Shown piece by piece: positions 46,122 to 56,461 of a stretch of 64,000 bases of DNA (positions within the stretch are counted from its first letter, which is position 1; the number at the start of each line of letters is the position of its first letter). A model generated the notes under the pieces. It did not search any database. It was not told the origin of the DNA and saw nothing but the letters and a program-made list of their open reading frames with translations. The position numbers and the translations under genes are program-made. Source of the stretch: Moniliella sp. 'wahieum' (Eukaryota; Basidiomycota; Moniliellomycetes; Moniliellales; Moniliellaceae); the NCBI GenBank assembly GCA_003971905.1, contig RSEE01000007.1, positions 1,116,001 to 1,180,000 of the forward strand. Direction: 5' to 3'.

Positions 46122-46339
46122 CGCCGTTCCATCTAAAAACCCAGGAAGTCCCACCAAGCCATGCCCAAGGCTAAAAGTTTCCCTTCCCACGCCATTGGCC
46201 ACAACCAGCAACAGTGCCAGATCAATTCGTGGAAGGACGGACAGCAGCAGAATTGAGTGGTTTTGCCAGGAAAGTGGGAGCTCGTGTGTGGTGCGAAAAA
46301 GATTTATCCACTCACCTTTTGCCCAATCTCTCCCTGTCG

Positions 46340-46374
<35 letters not shown>

Positions 46375-47059
46375 CTCGGCCACTCTCTATCCTCTCCCCA
46401 CTCACTGTTTCTGTCCCTTGACTCTCACACGTACTTTTCCTCATCCCCCCCTTTCCCTCCCGTTTTTATCCCTCACTCTCTTCATATCTCTCCCCCCCTG
46501 CCCTATTTCTCCACGATGTGACCCCCGTGACCTTGGACCCGTCTTTTGCTCTGTATCTAAGAGCGCAGCTCAAGCGAGACAGCCACAGTTACACCTACAG
46601 TTAGATATAGCAAGTGGCTAGTGATAGTGGCCGCGCGCGACCCGCATACAGATACTCCTCGATCGGTCTCGTCGGTTCGTCCGTTTGGGGAGAAGCACAA
46701 TGGCATTATTGGCTGGAATCCGGAGAGTCCCAACGGAAGAACCGAGCGAAAGGATGATCGATGAAGAGCAATGAATCCGCGCGGGAGCTCATTATTCGTG
46801 TACACAGAGGTGAGTAGCGGGGAACCTTGGAAACGTTCGGAGAACGTAGGACCTCGCCTCCAGGCGAGACTACTGAGGCATTCGGGAGGGGGAGACGGAG
46901 ACACCGAGACGGAGACACCGAGACGGAGACACCGTTAAGGAGGGTTAAGAGTAGTCCACTCGGGAGATGTAAAGAAGCGTAGGAGCGCAAGTGATTCAAA
47001 TTATTGCTTTTCTTTCACATCAACACTCTAGATTATGTGGGCACTTGTGCTTTCAAACC
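46122..47059. other. Intergenic with CT repeat and small minisatellite
   Basis: The KRE6 3' flank. A (CT)n dinucleotide run of about 32 nt lies at 46344-46376, followed by a C/T-rich stretch to 46520. GGAGACACCGAGAC occurs in three copies at 46891-46934. No further gene is seen before the tRNA. Confidence 0.55.
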
Positions 47060-47143
47060 GGGCGGATAGCTCAGTGGTAGAGCGCAAGCTTCGCATCGTT
47101 CTGTGCATTGTGTGAGGTCTGGGTTCGATTCCCTATTCGTCCA
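47060..47143 (+). tRNA. tRNA-Ala(CGC) with short anticodon-loop intron
   Basis: Acceptor GGGCGGA pairs with TTCGTCC, including a G3-U70 pair, the alanine identity element. The D arm is TAGCTCAGTGGTAGAGC. The anticodon stem CAAGC opens a loop TTCGCA with T33 and anticodon CGC. About 13 nt of intron (TCGTTCTGTGCAT) precede the 3' stem GTGTG, which has one A-G mismatch. The T arm CTGGG-TTCGATT-CCCTA has three good pairs and two mismatches. Discriminator A is at 47143 and a T7 tract at 47148 ends Pol III. The imperfect T and anticodon stems could be consensus errors or weak decay. Confidence 0.8.
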
Positions 47144-47619
47144 TTACTTTTTTTCTTGTTTTGGGGAACAGACCACTCTCTTAGCCTGGTTGTGCTAACT
47201 AGCTACTACTAGCTACTAACCTCCTCGTCGTGGCGACCATCGTGATGGTACATTGCCCCGAGCGCGCCCGGACTCTCGTTCTGTTGTTTTAAGAAATCTC
47301 AACACAGCTATCGATGGACCATATGAACCGGAGAGGTTAAAAAAGGGTGAATAAGAGCGTAGAAGACGGGGATTACGAAGATCCTGATAAGCACTTGTAT
47401 CCAAAGCATAGAACTGTGCCCTCTGATACCTCCCTCGTAGTCGGCGGGGCTAGCGGTATCATCAGTGTACACATAAAAGTTGGTCATTGGTGTTTGTAGT
47501 TGGTGTTGGTGTTTGGTGGTGGCGGTTGGGGTGATGATTGATGATTGATGATTGATGATGGAAGGCCGAGGGCGTGGTCAAGGGCCCATCAAGGGCCCGT
47601 CGACTCGGATCGTAACCGC
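47144..47619. other. Intergenic between tRNA-Ala and the VTT gene
   Basis: No gene. CTAGCTACTACTAGCTACTAAC words occur at 47199-47220, GGTGTTTGTAGTTGGTGTTGG at 47489-47520, and TGATGAT/TGATTGA tandems at 47532-47560. Confidence 0.5.
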
Positions 47620-49665
47620 TCATTCCATCCGATCTCGACTGGCAGCTCGCGGGGTGGGAGGAACGAGCGTTGTCCTGGCCTCGGTCCGATCGGGAAAAAT
47701 CTCCGATCCCAACCCAGTTTCCGACTCGGCATCCCATCGCTCCAATTCCTCCGTCCCATGCGAACCCGAACCCGAACCCGACCCCGAATCGGAATCCGAA
47801 TCGGAATCCGATTCGAGGGGGGCCTGCACCGCTCGCACCGTCGGTCTTGGCGCCCAAGACCCGCCCAACCCGGGCGACGGAGCACGCACGCTCTTCGGTC
47901 GAACAGGCGTCGACGCAGCGGATGCAGATGCAGATGCCGACGCCGACCCCGACGCCGAAGCGGACATGGCCGGCTTCGACGGTATCGATCGGCCCCACGC
48001 TTCTGTCTCAGCAGCTGCATCAGGTGGCGCACCTAGCGCACTACTTTCCTCAGCGATCGGACTTGCCTCCCGCTCGCCCCAGGCGGGCACACTTAGAACG
48101 CTCCGGATCGACCCGTGGCTCGACCGACGAGGACGGCGTCGGTTCGCACCAGGTCGCGGCCCACGCGGCGCAGAGTTGACTGTTGCCCCGTACGTGCTCG
48201 TGCTGCGCGCCGCTTGCACTTCAGCACTCAAAGTCAAATCCAGCCGCTGGTCCAAAGGCCAGTAGTGCATTTGCAGTACCGGCCCCAACGAGAGCAAGAG
48301 TAGCGCCAAGAGCAGCGTGGGGACAGGATGCGGAGACCACCGCTGGGATCGGTGGGATCAGTGGGATTGGTAGGATCAGCGGGTTTGGGAAGGTACAGCC
48401 ACCCTACCACCCCGGCTCCCAGCCATGCTTGGCCCGCCGTCCAGCCAGCTCGTCCGACAACCGTGGCATAGACAAACGTCCGCCGTGGCGTACCCACACT
48501 GGCACAGGCTAACGTCACTAGACTCCCACATGGCCAGAACGCAATTCGCGACCAGAGAAGGTACGCTGCCAAGCGGTCCGTAGCTTGGGCATGCGAAAGC
48601 ACCTGACGCCAGTACCCGACATGGCTTTCTACCACTTCCATCCCAGCTAATGACATGCGCAGCAGTACGTCCAGCTCGTACGCTACCACACAGCTCGGGA
48701 TCGTCGCCTGCCGCCAAAAATGAAAAATGAACATGGGGGTGAGAGGGGAGTGGTGAGTGGTGAGTAGGCTTCCGGAACAGATAGCGTCAATACGTACCAT
48801 CAGTACCCATATCGTTGCCAACACAGGACTCCAGAAGGCTCCGGCACACATGGTGAGCAGACAGGTGCCCGGTAACGAGAATGCTTGCACACTGCCACGG
48901 AACTGGGTCAGCTAACTGTAGGGTCCGCACCAGCGCAGAGAGTAAGGGGCCAAGGGCAGAGAGCAAAGGGCCAAGAGCCGAAAGCAAAGTGCGAAAGGGA
49001 AGGCACAACGTACCAGAAAAAACAGGATGGTCCAGGCGAGGTGCAGCCGAACAGGATGCGCATGGACGTAGCGTCGGACCGCAGCGAGCAGCTGGGAAAG
49101 GTCGGTGTGGCTGCTGGGCCAGTGCCACAAGGGCCGGTCGGTACTAGGAGGGGAGAGGGGAGAGGGAAGAGGGCAGAGGTCAGGTTGCCGGCTACCTCGT
49201 CACGAAGAAGGAAAGCGAAAGCAAGAGCGAGAGGAGAGGGGAACGTACGGATCGACGTGGGCAAGATGCGCGCGACAGTGGTAAAGACAATGGCAAGAAC
49301 AAGGACGAGGATGAGGGCGGCACGCACGAGGGTGAGCAGCGTGCGTTGCTTAGCTACGGGGGGAGGCATTGTAGGCGGAAGAGGGAGCTCATCGGGTCAG
49401 ACGCATCGGCCTCAATGTCCAGGTTGACGTGCAGCGGCAAGTGCGAACTAGAACGAAGCGCGTACAGCGTGCCCCAGTCGTTCCGCCCTAGGTACTCGTC
49501 CTCGCCCCCATCGGCCGGCTCGACGGGGGCGACAATATCAATGTGCGCACTGGCGTCGGCGTCGTCCGTGTCGGGCAGGAAGAGGATGGGGCGGCCTGCG
49601 TCGGCGGGCGGGGAGGCTGGCCGTGCGTGGGAGGCGACGGGCTCCGGCGTGGACACGGCGGCCAT
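47620..49665 (-). CDS. VTT-domain multi-pass membrane protein (TVP38/TMEM64/TMEM41-like)
   Basis: VTT ('SNARE-associated Golgi') proteins are Golgi/ER membrane proteins linked to trafficking and lipid scrambling. The ATG at 49665 begins MAAVSTPEPVASHARP with a long cytosolic Pro/Asp-rich part. TM1 is LILVLVLAIVFTTVARIL, ending at a GTACGT donor (49248). Later exons read LHLAWTILFFL, then VQAFSLPGTCLLTMCAGAFW (the conserved F/LSxPGxxLLTxxAG), WSPVLATIWVLM, PSCVVAYELDVLLRM and LLWSRIAFWPCGSLVTLACA. VGTPRRTFVYATVVG corresponds to the VPxRxFxxxTxxG element. A last hydrophobic segment is ALLLLSLGPVLQMHYWPL. The tail is acidic and Ser-rich (ESDSDSDSDSGSGSGS). Three GTACGT donors and several indels are present. 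Stop at 47620. Confidence 0.8.
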
Positions 49666-50011
49666 CGCGAGCTGTTCGACCGACCGGCTGGAGGGGGTCG
49701 GGGGGGGGGGTTACCGGAGTCGTGTTGTGTTGGTGTTGTGTTGATTGTGGTTGGCGGGCAGGCCGGCACGGGGCGGGAGCGCATTAGCTAAGCTAAGCCG
49801 CGCCGTCATCCATGCCTGTCACCCATCCCTCCCCCCGCCACGTCGCTCGAGATCGGCCGGACGCATCTCACCCATCGCACCGCTCACCCTTGGACCCTCT
49901 CGCCACGCGCCGACTGGCTACGGAAGAGAGCAAGCAGCTCGTCCAGCGCCTATGTCGCGTCTCCCACCACACTACACTTACTTCGTGCTTGCCATCGATT
50001 GCAGCTGGCCT
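49666..50011. other. Intergenic
   Basis: Short gap between the VTT start and the proteasome gene stop. GTTGTGTTG/GTGTTGTGTTG words and a G run of 10 lie at 49696-49745. It should carry the VTT promoter and the proteasome 3' UTR. Confidence 0.5.
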
Positions 50012-50898
50012 CTACGCACTGCCCGCGCCAGTCATCGTGGCCTGCGCAGACGACGTAGCAGCGAGCCGGTTCCGCCTCCGCTCCGCCTCGGCCTCCTTCT
50101 CCACCTCAATCTCCTTCACCACCTTTTCGATCCGGCAGCTGCAGTGTCCGCATCTGCCCATGCCCCTCAAACACAGCCAGCTCAATGTCTGCCCCAACAC
50201 GCGTCGTCAGTATCCTCACCGCAGGGAGTAGTAGCAACGCAACCCAGGCCGCCAAACAAGCAAACAAGCAAGCAAGCACGTACTCTTCGCCCCCGTCTGC
50301 ACCACCTCGAGCAAGCTCTTGACCGCGAGCTTGATTGTGTCTTCCTTGTTCATCTCATCCTTGTAGTTCTTCTCGAGAAACTCGCGCACCGTCTTGGACG
50401 ACCGGCCGATGGCACACGCCTTCCACGAGTAAAAGATGCCCGACGGCTCGGTCTGGTACAGCCGCGGCGTAGGGTCGTTGGGGTCAAAGCCCATGATGAG
50501 GCACGAGATGCCGTACGGCCGCACACCGCCTGACTGGGTGTACTTTTGCGCCATGCCACCAATGTAGCGCGTGATGTACTCGACCGTCACGGGGTCCTCG
50601 ACGGTCAGACGGTGCGACTGGCACTCGACCCGAGCACGGTCAATCAAAATACGTGCATCGGCCTGCAGACCAGCAAAGGCAAGGCACACATGGTCGTCCA
50701 GCATCGCCGTCTTGCGCACCGTACGCGGGTCCTGCAGTTGCAGCACACTCTCTTCTCCACGCCGAGCACCACAACGTCCTTGCCCTTCACACCGAGCGCA
50801 CAGGTGCCCTTGCGCACAGCCTCGTTCGCATAGTCCACCTGGAACAGATGGCCGTCGGGAGAGAAGACAGTGAGCGCACGGTCGTAGCTGCGGGACAT
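50012..50898 (-). CDS. PRE6: 20S proteasome subunit alpha-4 (PSMA7/Pre6 type)
   Basis: Outer-ring structural subunit of the 20S core particle. The ATG at 50898 begins [20 protein letters not shown], the alpha signature, then [20 protein letters not shown] and DVVVLGVEK. After an indel near 50745: [77 protein letters not shown] and [16 protein letters not shown] 95-nt intron at 50189-50283 (GTACGT...GGCAG) joins GAK to [12 protein letters not shown] final shift gives [20 protein letters not shown], the charged C-terminal helix. Matching is near complete along about 250 residues, so the breaks are very unlikely to be real. Confidence 0.95.
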
Positions 50899-51348
50899 GG
50901 TAGTGGCGGTGGTGGTGGTGGGGGGGCAAGGCAGCGAGCGCCTGGGCCTGGTTGCTGGTGCGACACGACGCTTGCTTGGCCCGACCAGGCGGCGCTGACG
51001 TTGCCTCGGCCCGTTCCGCCCCGGGCGTTCCGCTGTGGGCGACCGCTGATTGATGAGAATGGGTGAGGGGGCGCAACGCAGAGTACGTAAGGGTGTGCCA
51101 GTAGGGTTGGGGTGAGCTGTTTTAAAGTTTAACATTGAAGCCGATGCTTATCAATATCAACCAACTGCGGGGCATTCCGTTCCATCCCAGCATCCGCCGC
51201 CACATCGCATCGCATCCCTCGGCCCTCAGGATCCACTGCACGCCTCCATCGACCCCCTCCCTGGAGCCACCACGGCCACGCCTCTCCCGCCCATGTTCGC
51301 CCGCGCCCGCCCCCCACCCCCTCCCACCCTCCACCCCTCTCGCCGCCA
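50899..51348. other. Divergent promoter region of PRE6 and the Nup98-like gene
   Basis: The two genes start 451 bp apart on opposite strands. GTGGTGGTGGTG sits just ahead of PRE6. TTTTAAAGTTTAAC lies at 51119-51132. C-rich leader sequence (CCGCCCCCCACCCCCTCCCA) precedes the plus-strand start. No further gene. Confidence 0.5.
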
Positions 51349-52860
51349 TGGCCAGCGCGCCCCCGCCGCGCAGCGCCCAGCCCCGTTTCTCCGCCCCGTC
51401 TACGACCCGCAGCAGTGCGCCACCACCCTCGTCTGCTCCATCACCGCCCTGCCCCCGTTCGAGCGCCTGAGCTTTGAGGAGCTGCGCGCAGCCGACTATG
51501 CTCATGGACGCGCGCCACCTGTCCCGCTGATCAGTGCGGCCGATCGCCTGTGGGATCCTTCCTACCATGCCCAGGTACACGAGGAAGCCGGTGGGATCAT
51601 CATGTCGCCGGTTACCCTACCTGGGTACGAGCACCTGAGTTTGGAGGAGTTGCGCCTGCTCGATTCCCGTTATGGCTTGGTTTTCCTCCTTCCTCCTGCC
51701 CTGTACCTCCAAACGGCACAATCGCTCACCCCGAATACGCCCGGCCTCCTTGCCCGATGGATTGTACATGTCCATCACAGCCATGCTCCCCTATGCCAAG
51801 GCCAGCTTCGAAGAGCTCCGGGCGCAGGATTATGCTTGCATGAAAGCCCGAACAAGCTTGGTTGCGTCTCCAATGCCATCGCTATCGAAATTGCCTTCGG
51901 AATCGCAATCACCGCAATCGCAAGCGCAATCCCAGCCGGTAGCTTCCGTACCTACTGCGCCTACAACCGGCCCTGCTGTGCCCCACAATGTTGACGCCCT
52001 ACGAGAGATGAACCACTGGCACCTTTGCCATCGCACTCGGTACCAGCATTGTCGCGCCCACGTTCTTCCTCTGTGGCTAGCGCCAATCCTCCATGCCCCT
52101 CTCGAGAGGACAACTGCCCTTTCACTCTACCTGTTCCCCCCACCGCATCAAGCGTCCTCCACCCCTCGACATCGGGATCGACTATGCGCCTGTTTGATCC
52201 CAACAAGGAAGTGCAATCCATGCCCAAAAGCCTTACCGCAGGTCCACCCTTATCTCTGCCCCGCCCTGGAGGAGCGCCGCCCACCGACCCGGGCGCCTAC
52301 ACGTCCATCGAGCCGGCATCTGGATCGGGATCGGGATTGGTATCCTTGCCTTCGTTCCATTTCTCCGCACCACTGAGTTTCATCCGATGGGCTACCACGT
52401 CTCCCCTCCCCTTCGCCACCTGGCCACCTTGTCCCCGGCCCAGTTGGCGCAGTTGACGATCTGACGATCCAAAGGGACGGCTATGGCCTGATCCAGTTCC
52501 TCGAACCGGTCGATTTGACCCAGGTACCACTCTCGACGCTGTTGGGCGGCGTGGTGGTGGTGCGCAAGAAGACCGTGCTGCTGTACCCAGACGCAAAGGA
52601 AGTGGACGAATCGGCAGAGGGCGTAGTGGATGGCTGGTCGGCGTTCCACGTCCACCAGTAGGAACGGGCCTATTGTGCACCGCTTGGTACGCTTGGAACA
52701 GTGCTGGCCTACCACACCGCACACTAACTTGCCCATTCGCGATGCCGCCCATTCTGCCTCCCGTCGGTACGTGGCGAGCCTGCGCGCCCGCCCGAAGCAA
52801 CGCTTTGTCGCGTACGACGCAGCCAAGGGCCGCTGGACTTTCCTCACGCACTGGGATTGA
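51349..52860 (+). CDS. Small Nup98-type nucleoporin: three EELR-DY motifs plus C-terminal Nup98 domain, no FG repeats
   Basis: Nuclear pore component by homology. The ATG at 51349 opens MASAPPPRSAQPRF; after a shift VYDPQQCATTLVCSI follows. Three units resemble the Nup98 xPxYxxxSxEELRxxDY motif: LPPFERLSFEELRAADY (about 51450), LPGYEHLSLEELRLLDSRY (about 51618) and MLPYAKASFEELRAQDY (about 51780, next frame). A Ser/Pro/Gln-rich stretch follows, without FG, GLFG or FxFG repeats. The C-terminal Nup98 autoproteolytic-type fold is recognisable: GYHVSPPLRHLATLSPAQLA (52388), IQRDGYGLIQFLEPVDL, VVRKKTVLLYPDAKEV, and after a shift YVASLRARPKQRFVAYDAAK then GRWTFLTHWD at the stop. The cleavage triad HF-S is replaced by terminal HWD. 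Several indels. Confidence 0.75.
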
Positions 52861-53317
52861 GCGATGGGAATGAGCTAATGAGCACAGCGTGGGGGGTGGG
52901 GGTGCGGGTGGTGGGAATTCTTTTCTTCTTCTTTTGAGCCCGATTGGGTTGGGATGTGCATGTGGATCGGAGCAAACATCTGGGAAACTGTCGCAACCAA
53001 CAGATATATAGTCCGCGTAGATCTTACCGCCCTTGGATGACGATGATGATTCGATGATCGATAAGTGCGGCTGCGTTGAAACGTTGAACATTGAATGGCG
53101 AGGGGCGTCCAAGCGTCACCCATCTTTCACGCATCATCCGTTTCCCTGTTGCCTCTGTCGCCGTTCCGCCAGGGGGCGGAATGGGTGTGCAGCGCACTGA
53201 TGCTGCGCCATCGCAAGCCGTGTTGTCGTAGATGCTCCCCTCGCCTCACCGGGCACCACCACCAACGATTGCCACCCCCATTACCACCCCCATTGCCGCC
53301 ATTGCCTGTTGCGCACG
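52861..53317. other. Intergenic between the Nup98-like gene and TAF1
   Basis: G-rich at 52886-52915. TATATAG lies at 53003, GATGATTCGATGATCGAT at 53043-53060 and GTTGAAACGTTGAACATTG at 53075-53093. It should contain the TAF1 promoter. No gene. Confidence 0.5.
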
Positions 53318-56300
53318 ATGGACGAACGTGACGAGCGTGGGGCATCCGACATGCTCGGGGGCCTTGGCCTGGGCCAGGTGCTGCGTGAGCTCGGCGTCGC
53401 CGACGAGGGGTCGTCCGAGGCAATGCACAAGCTCGGGCTGGCCCAGCACTCGGCTCTGCAGGCATCAACCATCTACAATGACACTTTGAGGACGACGATG
53501 GCGGTCTTCCCGAGCCCGAGATGACCGAGGAGGAAAAACCGCTCGCGCCCAACAGCAGGCCGAAGCTGAAAAGTATTATCGTCTTGTGCCGCCTCGCTCC
53601 TGCCACAACACAGTCGGAGGAACAAATCCTCCGCAGAAAAAGGAGAAAGCCCAGCTCGTTCTTAACCAACTCAAACAATTGTTGCCTGCGTACAAACGCG
53701 ATGCCGTACTCGACTTTACCGAACTATTTACTGCACCCCGCCCAGCCAAGAAGCGCAGGTTGGTCCCACCCAAGGGGTTTGGTGCGTATCCCCATCTTTT
53801 GCCCTTGCCCTCGCCCCCCCTCCCCACCCCCCGCCACTCCCTCGGCGCTAACACTAACACTCTCTTCCAGGTCTGGCTCCTCCTCCGGCCGTACCCTTGG
53901 AGCAACGACAGGAGGTGTCGCGCTATCACCCAGATGTGACAGTGCGGCAGTTTCAGACTTGGTGGACAAATTCAAAACGACCTCGGGCCGGCCCGCGGCC
54001 GGGGTGGAGCAATTGCAGGAAGAACTGTTGGACCCTTCCTTGTCGACGGAAGGATGGAAAAGCCAAGCTTGGACTGTGGCTGAGGGCGACTTCTTCCGTA
54101 AGGCCGCACACTCACTGACGACTTTGATTGGGACGACGCGATTCGGTGGCACGCTCAACTCAAACCCAAAGGACCCACGCAGTTTTACTTTGACCTGAAC
54201 GATGACCAGATGGTGTTTGAGGAGGTGACGCCGGATGCGTCCAGTGCCCAGGTACAGCACCTTTCTGCCCGCCACGCTCGGCAGCCAACTTGAACCCACT
54301 CAACTTGTCCAACGACCGGTTCTATGAGATCCCAAAGAGCATCGGCAGAAGGTGCGACAGACTTTGGGTCAATTGGTTGTCCAGCACGCTCGTCCTGCTG
54401 CCCATCTTCAACTGCCGTTCTACAAGACGCGCTTGATCAAGGAAGAGCTCAATTCGTTCCATCGTCCTCCCATCCAATTCCCAACCAACATTGTCATCCC
54501 GTTCAACAAGGTCCAGTCCAGTCGCAAGGACCGACACAAGAAAGCTAAGGGAAAAGACGCGTTTGACGTGTTCCACTCGACCAGCGATTTGAGTCTGAAG
54601 GATACAAGCTCGTTTGTTTGTACGAGTACTCAGAGGAACACCCGCCCGTACTGTCCAACTATGGTATGGGCCACATTCTCGTCAACTACTTCCGTAAGAA
54701 GAGTGCCAAGGAAGAAACCATCCCGCGTGCCGACTTGGGGAGACATTTGTGTTGGAACCACAGGACGAATCGCCGTTTATGGGGTTTGGTCAGGTGGAGC
54801 CAGGACAGATGCAGCCAACACTGTACATAATATGATCCGAGCCCCGCTCTTCCCCCACAAACCCCAACCCACTGATTTCTCTTGATACGCAACACCAACA
54901 AGGACCAAGTCACCTACCATCTCCGCAACATTCAACACGCCTTTGTTGTCGGCCAACAGTTCCCCATTGTCCAGATCCCCGGACCACATGCACGCTTGGC
55001 CACCAACCTGATCAAAACTCGCCTCCACATGATTGCCCACAAACTCATCCAGCGCAGCAAGGGTCATCGGATCAAGATGCATCGCGTGATGCGCTACTTT
55101 CCCGATTACAACGAGTTGCAGATGCGCCCAACGACTCAAAGAGTTTATGGAGTACAACCGCAAGCTGGCGATCCCGACCAGGGCTTTTGGAAATTGATGC
55201 CCGGAGTGGTGGTGCCAGAGGAAGGTGCATTGTACAAGCAGCTCCCACCGGAACATATGGTCCTGTGCGAGAGCATGCAAGCTGGCCAACAGCGTTTGGT
55301 CGATCTGGGTCTGCTGAAATTGGGCGACGATGCGAATGAAGATGAAGATTCGGGCGAAGGGAACGAAGTGGAGCAGTCAGTGGCACCTTGGTTGTCGAGC
55401 AAGAACTTTTTGAATGGTGCGTCGGGCAAGGCGATGCTGGCCCTCCATGGAGAAGGTGATCCGTCCGGGCGTGGCGAGGCGTTCAGTTTCATTCGTGTCG
55501 ATGAAGGAGATTTTCATTGCGGCAGGCGAGGATCCATTGGAAAAGCGCGCGGCAATGGAGGCTGAAGCAATGAGCAAGTCGGGACACCGGTACAATGTCG
55601 CAGAACACAACAAATCTATCGCTCGGAAATCAATCGTATCTGGGCGGCGCAACGGCGTGCGCTCAGCGCACACAAACCCCCAAATCACACGTCGCGACTT
55701 GGTCCCCCTCCACCGTGCCGTGCGCGCATACGAACAGGAAATCCTGGCCAACCAAGAAGCAAGGGAGGACGAGGCGTTCTCGGCTCCACCTACGAACCAC
55801 GATCGGTACGAGGGTAAGATCCTTCGTATTCGTCGCTTGGTCGATGGCGAGTGGCGCACCGAGTATGTACGCGACAGGTCAACAATGGAGGATTACCTCC
55901 GCCAACGACAGACCATGTTGGATGCCCAGATGGAGACGGAACAGCTGGCTCCGACGGGCGATGCAGTGTTGGATGCTGCACGGCAAAAACGCATTGCACA
56001 AGCTATTGCTCATCTTAAGAAATGCCAGGACCGGCGGATGCAACGGAAACAAGCCCAGGCTGCCTCGGTGGGCAAAACGTTGGAAATCAACTTACATAAA
56101 GCAGCGACCAAACGCACGTGTGGCCGGTGCGGTCAAGTAGGCCATATGGCCACCAACACTTCCTGTCCCTTGTTCAATAAAGTCCCACCGGCCCGCCTCT
56201 GCCGCCGCAGCTGCCGCTGCAGCTGCAGCAGACGCTAATATGTCCTTGACCAACATGCCCGTCGGACTGGGATCAGCTAACCCCTTTGCCCTGTCCTCCT

Positions 56301-56461
56301 CGACGGTTAATATTCGTGGTCCGGCAGGTTCGCCTCCAGGCTCAGCTCGTAGCCCTATCGCCCCTCTCTCGGCGGCCTCATCCCCTCCCCCTCCCCTCCC
56401 CGCTGGACCAAAGCTCAAGTTTAAGATGAAGAAGCGCCCGAGCACCCCGGCTGCAGGGTGA
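53318..56461 (+). CDS. TAF1: TFIID subunit TAF1
   Basis: Largest TFIID subunit; scaffolds the complex and contacts TBP and promoter DNA. The ATG at 53318 begins MDERDERGASDMLGGLGLG. An intron at 53782-53870 (GTGCGT...TTCCAG) joins RLVPPKGFG to LAPPPAVPLEQ. DDFDWDDAIRW and FYFDLNDDQMVFEE follow. The DUF3591 core appears frame by frame: LSLKDTSSFV, YEYSEEHPPVLSNYGMGHIL, VNYFRKKSAKEE, FVLEPQDESPFMGFG, NMIRAPLFPHKPQPTDF, HAFVVGQQFPIVQIPGPHAR, MRYFPDYNELQMRPTT and GFWKLMPGVVVPEEG, then LCESMQAGQQRL. Next are IRRLVDGEWRTEYVRD, a zinc knuckle CGRCGQVGHMATNTSC (56119), and a Pro/Ser tail ending in KLKFKMKKRPSTPAAG at 56461. No bromodomain, as usual in fungi. Many indels. Confidence 0.92.
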
